Assembly (NCBI GenBank): GCA_033064195.1
Contig: JARBJD010000042.1
Span: 248,001 to 312,000, forward strand
Source: Blattamonas nauphoetae
Taxonomy: Eukaryota; Preaxostyla; Oxymonadida
Reading direction: 5' to 3'
Length of the DNA: 64,000 nucleotides
Below the pieces are notes generated by a model that worked only from the letters and a program-made list of their open reading frames with translations, searched no databases and was not told the DNA's origin. The position numbers and the translations under genes were made by a program. This document shows positions 43,030-53,346 of this stretch, in pieces; within the stretch, counting starts at the first letter, position 1; every line of letters begins with the position of its first letter.

Positions 43030-43268
43030 TTTGTTTAAAGTTTTTAGTTTTCAAATTCCACCTCATCTGTCTCAACCGAAAAGGCTTCATAAATCAGAGT
43101 GAAAAGAGATGATAACACGTTTTTCAATGCTCAGGAAGCGATTTCAGGGTTTTCCACGTGCTTGAAGTGATCGGTCCCATGAGAGGTTGTCTTTCACACC
43201 TTCTCGTCTTTACTTCCAGACCATCACAAACGATAAATTGAATATCGAGCCAATCAGCTTTTTCTGGA

Positions 43269-43916
43269 ATGGGTCATTCATCTTCCTCACAGAGCAAATC
43301 GACGCCAAAATCACCAGTCTTCGATGAGCCGCCACGAGACGAGAATACCCCAGCACGACTGGTCTCATTGCCTCGTCTCCTCATCGTAGATCCTTCCCAC
43401 TTTATTGTTGATCGCTCCACTATCACTCGTTCCACACTTGGACTCAATACAGAGCTTTGTCCCATCGAAAGTCCTCTTTTCATTGAAAAAACCATCACTG
43501 AAGGAGTTGTGTCCATCACTATCACAATTCTCTCTTTATCCGCTTCAGATTCCTATGGAGACATCCGCTTTGGTCTTCTCGACTCAACTGTTTCCTTCTC
43601 CTCAATAAACAATTCACTTTATTTTAGATTTGATCGAGCACTTGGACGGAGTCTGCTCAGTATATTCTCCTCTCTGTTCATCTCTCCAGATTCCGTTGCA
43701 ATAACTTCATACAATGGTTGTCTCAAGTTCACCCTTCCATCCTCCAAACACAACCCCGAGTGGCAATTTTGCCACTACGCATTGACGGAAGGGGATTGTG
43801 TACGGATGGAGGTGGATATGGACTCAACACCTCGGAAAGTCCAATTCTTCGTGAATGGCAAAGATGGAGGGAGTTACGTGTCTGGTCTTCCACCATCTGT
43901 CAAAATTGGAGTGTGA
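43269..43916 (+). CDS. SPRY-like protein with N-myristoylation motif, copy 2
   Basis: The single-exon 215-residue protein starts MGHSSSSQSKSTPKS (myristoylation-type N-terminus), then RLVSLPRLLIVDPSHFIVD and a SPRY-like core ending FFVNGKDGGSYVSGLPPSVKIGV. Compared with copy 1 it reads straight through the region where copy 1 has a likely 31-nt intron, so the intron was gained or lost after duplication. Confidence 0.72.
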   Translation: MGHSSSSQSKSTPKSPVFDEPPRDENTPARLVSLPRLLIVDPSHFIVDRSTITRSTLGLNTELCPIESPLFIEKTITEGVVSITITILSLSASDSYGDIRFGLLDSTVSFSSINNSLYFRFDRALGRSLLSIFSSLFISPDSVAITSYNGCLKFTLPSSKHNPEWQFCHYALTEGDCVRMEVDMDSTPRKVQFFVNGKDGGSYVSGLPPSVKIGV

Positions 43917-44547
43917 TCCTCCTTTGTCTTCATTCTCTCTTCAGTTCTCCGTTTCTAACTTTGGACTATCGTTCAGAATCGACAGAATAACCCAACATGA
44001 ACATCCAACTCCAATCACACCAGAAATGAAAGAAATCAGATGGAACTGACTGATTGGTCCACATGTTTTTTTCCACTGAACTGTGGTCCGTTGTCGATGT
44101 CAGTCCAAGCCCTCCAACATCCTCAGCATTTCAGAATGATTCACGAATGATCTGTACACTTGATCTGTCCGACCTCGTTTACCAGCTCTCAACTTCGCTC
44201 AAAGATGTTGCTCCCAATCAACGAAATCAACTGTGGATGTTCATCATTTTCTGAAACGATCGGTTTTCGCTGATTCCTTCATAGAACACCCGACGCACCA
44301 GCTTTGCTCAATCAACACATTTTCAACCCTTTCAGACAGCTCCGACGAGTTCATACAGTTTATTTTGATAATCCATTTTCATCACTCTGAGAACCTGTTT
44401 TTCTGCTGTTTGAGAACAAATTAAAAAACAACAAAATGAAACACGTTCGAAATTGAAGAAATCGAGTCAAGAGCTCAGCAAAAAAGTATTTCAGAACAGA
44501 AAAAGCAACAAATCAGTGAAAAACATAAGGGCAGCGGCAGAGGATCG
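43917..44547. other. 3' flank of SPRY copy 2, no gene seen
   Basis: The first 400 nt or so duplicate the flank of copy 1. The rest is AT-rich, with short frames only. Confidence 0.45.
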
Positions 44548-45996
44548 TCAGATCTTCTTATTTTTCTTCAAAGCCAATTCAACTCGTTCTTGGACAGACA
44601 TGATGGACTGGGAAGAGACTGGAGTGGCAGTCTGAGTTCTTGCTTGCGGGGTGTAGGATCGGAGTCGAAGAGACGAAGGACGGCTTTGAGACGGCTTTTG
44701 TGGCCCTCTTCCAAGTGTGTTGGAAGAATGGGACATGACAGATCCGGGGCGGGCATATGAGGACGATGCAAAGTTGAACGGATCGGTATCGTCTCCCTCC
44801 TCAACGAAGGGATCGACCACATCCAAATTTGAGGTTGAGGTGGAAAGGGGCGTGGATGGGAAATGCTTTGAGTTTTGGATGAACGATGGATGAGCAGAAA
44901 GGGAGAGAGGAGGTTTCGTAGTGGTTTTGGGCTCGGAAGGTTTGCTTAACGGAATATTTGCTTTTGTTAGTGTCTGTGTTGGAGATTGGGATGTATGTGA
45001 TACATATTTTGCACTGTTCGTGCGAGCAGGGGACGAAGGTTCGCTTGGTGGGGGAGGCGGATTGGTCTCATCGAACGGCGGCTTCATTTTGACTGTTTTT
45101 TGTGAAGATCGCGATAGTGATGCTGTCGATGCTTTGACAGGAGGTGGAGGAGGAGAGGATGGTTGAGTTTTCGAGGGCTTGGGTTTTTGTGATTTCGATA
45201 CGGTCTTATTGGCGCGAGTGTTCTCCTTTGGGGGGAGTTCTGAGGGTTGCATAGCGCGAGTGTGAGAGGGGTCAACAGGATGTTGTAAGGTCGCTGTCGG
45301 AACGGCCTTTGAAGTCCTCTTCTTCTCCGGACGCTTTTGAGATGAATCTGGTCCTGATTTATGGGTTCGATGTTCCCTATCTTGTCTATTTTGTTGTGGT
45401 TTTGGGTGTTCTCGATCTTTTAGAGAGGATGACAGATCCGGGCTTCGGTCGTCATCACTGGTAGAGTCGTCAGTATCAGAAGTAGGTTCTGAAACATTTG
45501 GTGTCGGTTTTTTTTGTTTATGGTGATGGTTGCTCTGATTGTGATGATAGTAAGATTGGGTCTGAGCAGAAAAATGCATTTGAAGAGCTCTGGAAATGGC
45601 CGAGGACAATTCATCAGTGTTGAACGAGGCAAGAGAATTGGTGTATGATGTGGATAATGGCATGAAATTTGAGCCAGTAGGACCTAATTTCTGCCGATAT
45701 TCCTGTTTGTTTCGATCAATTTGTTGCATTTTCTCAGAGAACTTGTTCTGATGTTGAAGGAGGCGGTTTTCCTGAAAAGTAATCGATTGAAGGACGAGAA
45801 AATGACAAACAAAATGGACAAAGAGGGATGGCGACTGTGGGACAGTCTGTAACCGATGAGATCCAGGTCCCGGAAGAATTTCTGCTTGAGAGAAAGAATC
45901 AAAAGACAAAAGAAGCGAGCGTGCAGCAGATTCGTTGAAGGTCGACGATTTCTGCAGGAAATACGACGGATAAAGTTCCGATATTTCTGAACTCAT
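44548..45996 (-). CDS. proline/serine-rich disordered protein, unknown function
   Basis: The 482-residue frame has an ordered N-terminus of about 130 residues with a probable coiled coil (ENRLLQHQNKFSEKMQQIDR). A long low-complexity region follows, rich in Pro, Ser, Thr and Lys, with polyproline runs (SPPPPPV, NPPPPPSEP), acidic patches and His clusters. A possible intron ending TTACTTTTCAG lies just before ENRLLQHQ; it is a multiple of three and so readable. The polyproline runs could bind SH3, WW or profilin, but that is speculative. Confidence 0.6.
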   Translation of the reverse strand: MSSEISELYPSYFLQKSSTFNESAARSLLLSFDSFSQAEILPGPGSHRLQTVPQSPSLFVHFVCHFLVLQSITFQENRLLQHQNKFSEKMQQIDRNKQEYRQKLGPTGSNFMPLSTSYTNSLASFNTDELSSAISRALQMHFSAQTQSYYHHNQSNHHHKQKKPTPNVSEPTSDTDDSTSDDDRSPDLSSSLKDREHPKPQQNRQDREHRTHKSGPDSSQKRPEKKRTSKAVPTATLQHPVDPSHTRAMQPSELPPKENTRANKTVSKSQKPKPSKTQPSSPPPPPVKASTASLSRSSQKTVKMKPPFDETNPPPPPSEPSSPARTNSAKYVSHTSQSPTQTLTKANIPLSKPSEPKTTTKPPLSLSAHPSFIQNSKHFPSTPLSTSTSNLDVVDPFVEEGDDTDPFNFASSSYARPGSVMSHSSNTLGRGPQKPSQSRPSSLRLRSYTPQARTQTATPVSSQSIMSVQERVELALKKNKKI

Positions 45997-46180
45997 GAAA
46001 GAAAGAGGGATTGAAACGGAAGTTAGGGCCCAATGATCGATCTATGTTGAAAAAGCTGTTGAGACGATTCCTTGAGATGACTTTCAGTTGGAATGATTTG
46101 GATCCTTCTTTTACAGAGATAAGTCTGTCGGTCGATGAGTTTTTAGAAATGACCCTTTGTTTGAAAAGATTGAATCAAAA

Positions 46181-47217
46181 ATGGCTGAAAACAAGCGAAT
46201 GGCAGCATGCCTCGACATCACTCGTCGTATGAACCCTGCTGAAGTCGAACAAACTCAGGGGTTTGTTTTAATCATCTATTTAAATTCATTCAGCGATCTC
46301 ATCTTTTTGGCGGAAGATCTCACCGGTCAAATCCTTGCCAATGTCGATCTTCCTCTCCAGTTAGAAACTGATACCTCTGTTGGTCGTTCTTTCATTATCT
46401 CTGACTATAACCGAGATGGTGATTCATACAGGTATCTTCACATCCCAACCCAACAAAATCATTTTCTCTCGTCTCTCTGACCATCATCAACATCAACACA
46501 GATCCCCACACTCGAACAAGTACTTTCCACCGTACGCTGAAGGTGCTCTCCCCAGTGCTGAACTTCGTCAACTCGAGACGGAGGCCAACGAGCTCATGGC
46601 AAAATATGTCGAACTGTGTGGATTTATCCGATTTTCTCATAAGATTCACTTTCAATGTTTTTATTACATTTTTTCCGTTCATTAATAGATACTATGAAAA
46701 GGGAGGCGAGTCGTCAGCATATTTCTGGGATTCGTCGGACGGTGTTGCTGCAGCTGTTCTCATCAAGAAAGGCATCTCTCTCAATTCCTTCAATTTCTTT
46801 TTTCTACGTCTGCAGAATATAATAGCAAAGAGACAGGACAGCAAGGAACGTGGAATTCCATCCACATTTTCAAAATCACTCCGTTCGGCACAGGAAAGTT
46901 CAATTTCACACTGACCACCACTGTTTCCCTCCAACTCGGTATTGATATCCTCAATCTTGCCGGAAATCTTGTTAGAAAGGTCTTCTTCTCGATTTTCATA
47001 TGGTTTTGATCAGGCTGAAAGAAAAAGCGTCAGAATCCAATCTGGCAGTGACAAAGTCCGAACAATGGGACAGATGATTGAAGAATCTGAGAACAAGATG
47101 AGAGCTCACATAGAGACAGTGTACTTCGGTCGCTTGAAGGGAATTGTCTCCGATCTCCGCAGTGTCACAGAACTCAAAAATCTGCCATCGAACAGAATGG
47201 TTATTGCTCCAAACTAA
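46181..47217 (+). CDS. CAPZB: F-actin-capping protein subunit beta
   Basis: Six exons (46181-46260, 46294-46431, 46502-46615, 46689-46771, 46816-46979, 47014-47217) give 260 residues, the usual length of the family. Family signatures are visible: DYNRDGDSYRSPHSNKY, LRQLETEANELM, YYEKGGESSAYFWD, GTWNSIHIF, FTLTTTVSLQL, GQMIEESENKM and VYFGRLKGIVSDLRS. With an alpha subunit (not in this window) it caps barbed ends of actin filaments. The fourth intron begins GC rather than GT (GCATCT...TGCAG, 44 nt), a GC-AG intron, since no GT is available at that position. Confidence 0.92.
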
Positions 47218-47544
47218 GCCTGAACACCTCAAAACACTGTTTCTGTCTCATAAACAGTGTATTTCTTGAGTCTATTCCCATATCAATTCACTGATAATAC
47301 TCCTTTTTTTCACACCCATTTTGTTCTTCGTGAAAATGATCCGTCTTATCTTGGGACGGTGATGACATCCACCGAACTCTGGAGGTGTATAATGGGCAGA
47401 TATGGATCTCACCTTGATCGAACCCTTCGTTTGTCCAGAAAATTGTGATTTACGCGTAATTTTCTGTCCTAGGAAGAAAGAAGTATAACCGTGCTTGTCA
47501 AACTCAGTCTTATCTTGTGATTATAACACACAAACTAGACACAA

Positions 47545-47955
47545 ATGGTTAGAACTAAGTCTGTTGCACGTAAATCCGTCGGTATCAAGGCTCCACGTAA
47601 GACCCTCGCCTCCAAGGCTGCACGTAAAACTGCTGGCTCATCAGGAGGTGTCAAGAAGCCCCACAGATTCCGCCCAGGAACTGTCGCCCTTCGTGAAATC
47701 CGCAAATACCAAAAGAGCACCGAATTGCTCATCCGCAAGCTCCCATTCCAGCGTCTCGTCCGTGAGATCGCTCAGGAATACAAGGCTGATCTCCGCTTCC
47801 AAAGTGCTGCTGTTGCCGCTCTCCAAGAAGCCTCTGAAGCATACCTTGTTGGTCTGTTCGAAGACACCAACTTGTGCGCCATCCACGCCAAGCGTGTGAC
47901 CATCATGCCCAAGGACATGCAGCTCGCTCGTCGCATCCGTGCTGAGCGTTCCTAA
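47545..47955 (+). CDS. H3: histone H3
   Basis: The 136-codon single-exon gene is standard H3 length. The histone-fold core is close to canonical ([39 protein letters not shown]). The tail diverges: [18 protein letters not shown] in place of ARTKQTARKSTGGKAPRK, and [18 protein letters not shown]. Lysines at positions 4, 9, 14, 18, 23, 27 and 36 are kept, so the main modification sites remain, but their context (V1, S5, I13) differs. Codon use is strongly C-ending, as expected for high expression. Confidence 0.97.
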   Translation: MVRTKSVARKSVGIKAPRKTLASKAARKTAGSSGGVKKPHRFRPGTVALREIRKYQKSTELLIRKLPFQRLVREIAQEYKADLRFQSAAVAALQEASEAYLVGLFEDTNLCAIHAKRVTIMPKDMQLARRIRAERS

Positions 47956-48127
47956 GTGCTCTATATCCTCATTTGGGTCGTGTTTATAAACATGATTATC
48001 CATTTCATTCATCTCGACTTCATAACATTTCTTTTCGTGAATGATTGTTGAAGAGAGGGACAACCAAAAGAATTGTGTTTGAGAGAGTGGAAATTGAACA
48101 CGTGACGTATATATACAGATTGTGGCA

Positions 48128-49281
48128 CTACTTTCGTGTTGGAGTTCTCGAGCTCTTCGCTGCCCTTCTGATTCGGACAGTATCCTTGTCATCTTCATCT
48201 GGCCTCTTTGGCCTCGTCTTTGTGGGGGAGGGTGAATTTCTTTCTTGTTTCTGACCTCCAGACTGCGGCTTGTTCGACACGCTGTAGAGAACGATTCCTC
48301 CAATTGCCACAACCATGCCAATCAGTCTCTTCGACGTGAGTTGCTCCTGGAAGAGGATTGTGCCGAGGACGATGATCGAAATCGTCTTCAAATGGGATAC
48401 AACATTGTACCTGTGCAAAGAATGATTGGTGAAGAGTTCAAACGTGAGAGGTGATGTTCGGTTGATCCCGACGAAGAGGGTGATGTTAATTCCTACTGAT
48501 CCGATAGCTGTGCAGATAATTTTGGTCTATGCAATATAAAAGAGTTGATACATGAATATAGTGAATATACAATGAGTATAGGGGTATAGTGTTGATTCCA
48601 GATTGATGTGGGAGAGGAGAGATTGTAGTTTTCGGTGAAATAAGCAATCACTGCGACAAGAACGGCTGCCATTGGAGTTTCATACAAGAGAAGTTGGAAT
48701 TCATTGCAATCCAGTTTCTTCTGAGTTGTTTTCGACCAAATTTGGTAGAGAGCAGTTGAGACTGCTCCAGCAGCTCCAACAATAAAGCCAAGGGGTTCCT
48801 AAGAACAATGACAAGTGTAAACAACATACAGTTTGAAGTGAGGCTCCAGTGCAGAGTCCAACACCGACAATGATGGTGACAATTGATAAGAGAACTGTGA
48901 TTGGGAATCGTTTTTTGTAAAACAGCATTTCAATGACACAGACACAGGGGGTAACCGCAATCTTCATGGTTTGATAGAAGCTGACCTGGAACGCTCATAA
49001 TTGAAAGAGGAAACCTGATTGAGTTGAATTGAGAGATTATTCAGGACGATACTGGCCGCAAAAGAGAGAGCAAGAGGAAGTACTCCGAGAATTGAGAGTT
49101 TTTTGTGTTTGAAAACTCCAGACAAGCACAATATTAGGAGACAGATGAATGTGAAGAGAAAATGGAAGGCTGTCAGTGTAGTGGAGAAAGGCCATTCTTT
49201 TGTGACAGACTTGTTCAATAGAACGACGCCCACACAGAAGAAATAATTCAATAAGAGAGGAATAACGCCGGTTTTGGACAT
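48128..49281 (-). CDS. SLC35-type (DMT superfamily) nucleotide-sugar/phosphate transporter
   Basis: Five exons (49281-49015, 48985-48830, 48798-48571, 48526-48444, 48410-48128) with introns of 29, 31, 44 and 33 nt give 338 residues. There are about ten hydrophobic helices. The motifs YQTMKIAVTPCVCVIEMLFYKKRFP, NRTSPLTYNVVSHLK and LTSKRLIGMVVAIGGIVLYS are those of the triose-phosphate/SLC35E-like group; SLC35E3 is the closest pattern I recognise. The C-terminal tail is basic and cytosolic-looking. Substrate not predictable; Golgi or ER membrane is the usual location. Confidence 0.85.
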
Positions 49282-49508
49282 CAGAATATGTTTTTGGGAC
49301 GATCAGATCGATCCCAAGTATTCTCTGTGTATCATAACTGTATGGGAAGTAGAGATCTGAAAAAGTCTCCACATGATAGATCCACTCAACATCACTTCAT
49401 TCTGATCTCCCTTTCTCCATGCTTTGGTTTGAATCGTGTGAAAATGAACAAATTGTGACATGAAACGTGAAATTCATTATCACTATCTCTCCTCTCCTTC
49501 CATAATTC

Positions 49509-51140
49509 TCAGAACCGGCAGTTCACACCTCGTTCTTTCGTCACACTTCGAAGATACTCCGCAATCTCAGTTGATGGTTGTATCTCTCTCTTCATCCACG
49601 CATCGACAGCATCTTCGTGTCCAGCCTGTCTGAGTCTCTCCTCTCTCTGCTTCCATCTCTTCATCTCCTCAGCCATCATTTTCCTGTCATCTTTTGTGAT
49701 GTCCATCAATCTCTCCTTCAAATCATTGGTCGTTGTCTTCTCCACCAACCACCCCACTTCCCACTCCTCTCTTCCTGTCTCCACAATCACTCCGTCTTTG
49801 AATAGATCTCGCTCGAGCTTCAACGTCTGTTGCAAAAGAAAAACGATTTGTATTTGGAGATCCTTGTTGTTTGTGTCATCATTCGGAGCGAACTCATCTC
49901 GCTGAAGAATGAACTGCAGATATTGCTTGGCTGGTTTCGACACTCGTTCAAACTGCATCTTTCTGAGTCTCTTCAACTCTTCTTTGTCTTTGATGATGTC
50001 TTTTTGATCCCACAATGGATTTCCGATAGCCCAGATGAGATTTAGATGGAACGTATGATGGATTGTTGGAACTGCCATTGGTTGGGATGTGTCTAATACT
50101 CGTTGAAATAGATTGTCTTCCAACATGCGATGAATCAGACGACGGTAATCGACGGTGATGCTGATAATCATTTGAAGATGAGAAGAGTGTGTTGGTGAAG
50201 AGAGACGGCAAGTTCGCTCCAAAAGCGAGCACAGCTGTGGAACATCGGAGAAGGCCGATTCGACCACCGGACGGAGTAATTCGCAATCTTCACTGACACA
50301 GGAAGCAGCACCGTCCCACGAACTGTCAAGAATCTTGATCAACAGGGCAGCTCGATCGGACGGTGGTGCAATCGATTCACTTCTCTCGTGTTCAATCAGA
50401 TCAAGGCTGGCGATGATGGTTGATTTGACAAGAGAAACAAAGTCACAATTGATCAGAAGCTGGATAAGATGAGGAGGGATAAAGGCACACGCTGCGAAAG
50501 GCATCGTCCCAGCTGATGAGCATTGAAGTGAGGAGAGAGAATTCTTCACAAAGAACTTCCAAAAGAGTGTTTCCGCTGAGCCAAGGTGATTCTTCAGGAA
50601 GTGAGGTGGAGAGAGCAGAGATGGTTGCATCTGTTGGTGACGATTCGGTGAAGAGTGTCTTCATTACCGAAACATGCTCGGCAATCACTCCACACAGTCG
50701 TCCTGCGAACGGAACAAGCTCCGACGAACGGTCAGTCGAACCAGAAGGCACTTTGAGTGTTCGGAGGAAGGAGCGTGTTGCTGAATCAGACTTGCATCGT
50801 GTGGAGAGTGCTTTGAGAGCCGGCTTCGACATTTCTTGATGTGAGGAGAAACAGTTGGGCAAGAATCGGCATATGTGGACTGGATGGCTCATGACTCTTT
50901 AAATGATCAATAAACGCGAGAAATTTGGGTTTGTGATGGGTGAGGAAGGTGGAAGACGATCGAGGTGTGGAAGTCAACAATAGCACACAATTTCCGATCT
51001 GTGACAAAATGATGGAAGAGGGAGGAAGACATACTTCAGTGATCACAGAGTTGTTCTTTTCCAAGACCATCCATTCTAGAAAGAAGGATGGGATCGATGA
51101 TTCACAGATTCGAAGACACTCGCCTTCTGATGTTTTCCCT
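49509..51140 (-). CDS. helical-repeat protein, family B paralogue
   Basis: This is a paralogue of the 21.2 kb gene. Exon 1 (from about 51140, RICESSIPSFFLEW) to 51035, a 36-nt intron at the position conserved in the relative, exon 2 50998-50491, a 31-nt intron (50490-50460) and exon 3 50459-49509. Two oddities: the ATG of the relative is replaced (AAAACATCAGAA in place of AAATGTCATCAGAA), and near 50845 the alignment moves between frames by one base (PILAQLFLLTS then EMSKPALKALS). It may be a recent pseudogene or carry a sequence error. The C-terminal 50 codons are almost identical to the relative at DNA level, the rest much less so. Confidence 0.6.
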
Positions 51141-51248
51141 GACAGAACATATGATAATTAAGGGTCAGAATGAACACAAAACATTGACAAACCAATCAGA
51201 CACAACAATTTCGGGAGAGCAATCTGAGAAAGGTTGAAGAAACAAGAA

Positions 51249-51728
51249 TCAAACTGGAACATCACATGGTTGTGTCTTTGAACAATATTCCTCAAGAGGG
51301 TTGATGTACTCCACTTCAAGAATTGTTGACAGGGCCCAATCAGATTCTGTCAAAATCATCAACAACATGGAGGGAAATCAAGGCGAGACAAACCAGTTGC
51401 AAGAACGAGGAGAGATTTGAGCATCATTGGGTGTATTGTTTTGTATTCGCCACACAGATGGCTGAACAACACTTCGACTAAGTTCTGTAAACGATGGAAA
51501 ACAATGTCAAGAGAAAGTCGTCAAACTGTTTTTTTTCGCCTTTGCGATGTCAATTTGGGGATATGAAGAAGTATTATCGACGAGCATAATATTTCGGAGC
51601 GAAGGACAGTTGGCTCTATGTATAATGAGGCAATAGAATCCCGGATGGGCGAGTGGTGAACAAGATTGATTCTCCAATGGTTTGATCAACTCTGAGAACC
51701 ATTCGAACGTCAGTGTGGGACGATCCAT
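51249..51728 (-). CDS. small helical-repeat protein
   Basis: Three exons are likely: from MDRPTLTFEWFSELIKPLEN at 51728, a 41-nt intron (51525-51485), then LVEVLFSHLCGEYKTIHPMM, a 47-nt intron (51393-51347), then ESDWALSTILEVEYINPLEE to the stop at 51249. The sequence is leucine-rich and helical, like the other ARM-type proteins here. Exon 1 and exon 2 join in frame only if the A8 run near 51530 were one base shorter, so there is a homopolymer frameshift or an unusual splice. No function assignable. Confidence 0.45.
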
Positions 51729-51834
51729 TCAAACAAGACATGATGAAAAACGCGAATTGTGGAAAATCTCCGGAACATAAATGGAATATAGAACAGAACT
51801 TTTCGTTGTTTAAGAACGAACCAAAAAGGGATCT

Positions 51835-53256
51835 CTAACTTGTCCCGAGCTGTGAAACCACTCCCTGAAACAGAATAATCTCGTCCCGTTGATCATACAA
51901 CACAACAATGAACGGACGATCCAATTTGAAGACTTTGGGCTTGAAAAGTGTTTGAGCCGATGTCTCATCCATCGACCAAACAGCTGTCACCGCTGCAGCC
52001 TCGGTTCCTTCTTCGTGCACTTTCAGCACAGACCGATGCACAACATCGCTGAAGGCGAAGAAGAGACGATGAAAATGAAGAGAAGTCAAACTCGAGGTTC
52101 AGAGGCTCAGGTGAGATGCGAGGGAACTCAGCATCGTCTGAGAACGCCTTATCCATCCCAAGACGAGATAATGGATCTTTCAGACTTTCAGTGCATTCTA
52201 TCTCGAATCTCGGAACTGACAGTTCAACACTGACAGATGTGAAGGAAAAGAAGACAAACATTCTCTCACTTCCTTCCTGAACAAGCGACTCAAACGTGGT
52301 GGGGTCGAAGCAGTGTTCGATTGCCTCTTCGAGCGCTTTTTGGCCGTGTTCTGGAAGAAAGAGAATTAACGCAAAAAAAGATGGGGCAAACGATCTGGAA
52401 GGATCAGTAGCATTCTGGCATCGGGGTGGGTGTACCCAAGATTCACGAGGGAGACATTCTGAGTGTGGAGGAATCTCAAGTTGTCTGTCATGTGCATCAT
52501 CTTCACCTTCCGCTTCTGTCCATTAAACCACATGAAGTCTTCATAAAAGGTATCCCTTTCATTGAATTTTATCGAAAACGGATGCTTGAAGTGAATGGCG
52601 TTGACCAGAAGCATTTTGGTTTCTGGATCGAGATAGGCGACGGCATTCGGAATCAAGCCATTTGTATTCTTTGAAATATGTTCGTTGATTTTCGTTGCAG
52701 AGCTGAAACGATTCATCAACGATGGACAGAGCGAATAAGAGGAAAAAGTGAGAAAGCGAACGACAGACGAGTGAGATGAGAAATCAAGCTGTTGTGCTTC
52801 TGCTCTGAACAGCGTTCTGCACTCCCTCAAATATCTGTCATAAGGATGGGCTTTGGTTGAGATCCAGAGCGAGTTCACCATTGTGAAGAGTGACTCACGT
52901 TGTGTTCTGTTCTCGATTGCTGATGTTATCTCAAAGTAGGAGGGAATCTGAACAATTTGAGGGAAATAGAAGCAAACACGACGAGATCGTCTCCGACCTG
53001 GGACGTTCAGAGCCGATTCGAAGGACTGGAAGGTTTCCCCTCCCGCTCCATTTGCTGCCAACAAGAGAGCTTCACGGATCGAAAGGGGCGATATAAACAC
53101 ATTTTTGTCTGAGGTATCCATTGATTGGAGCAAATGACGGCCAAAGATCGTTACAGAACGAGAAAGAGAACGAATGGATTCTGCTTCAGTGACTGGCAAC
53201 GTACGGCACGTAACAAGAGTGAAACCCGAGAGAAAAAGGATTAGAGAAAGAATCAT
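51835..53256 (-). CDS. secreted inhibitory serpin
   Basis: Six exons with five introns (52948-52977, 52703-52768, 52351-52391, 52230-52259, 52049-52091) give about 403 residues, the normal serpin size. A signal peptide (MILSLILFLSGFTLVTC) leads. Serpin landmarks follow: NVFISPLSIREALLLAANGA, MVNSLWI, FSSHSSATKINEHISKNTNG, LVNAIHFK, VELSVPRFEIE and FKLDRPFIVVLYDQ. The reactive-loop hinge EEGTEAAAVTAV matches the inhibitory consensus EEGTEAAAAT. Counting from the hinge (P15 Gly) puts P1 at Glu in SMDET, or Asp if shifted by one, so the target would be an acidic-specific protease. Most introns begin GTTTG. Confidence 0.88.
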
Positions 53257-53346
53257 TCGTTTTTACGCAAAAGAGAAAAACAGAACAGATGAGTGATTCT
53301 GATCTGGCCCAGACACCATTTCTTTCGAAATCATTCCATTGATTTG

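Larger units (their letters stand above)
40838..44330 (+). repeat. tandem duplication of a SPRY gene plus flanks
   Basis: Unit 1 (about 40838-42060) and unit 2 (about 43205-44330) share the promoter-side sequence (ACGATAAATTGAATATCGA just before the ATG), the gene, and about 450 nt of 3' flank (GAAATCA(A/G)ATGGAACTGAC, TCGCTGATTCCTTC). Within the first 3' flank the GAAATCAAA.GGAAC motif occurs twice. The units are separated by the TIR element at 42177-43029. Confidence 0.7.

Noticed and set aside
47641-48321. 226-codon minus-strand frame across histone H3
   Set aside because: Shadow of histone H3 and of the transporter 3' end; the low-stop frame comes from C-ending codons.
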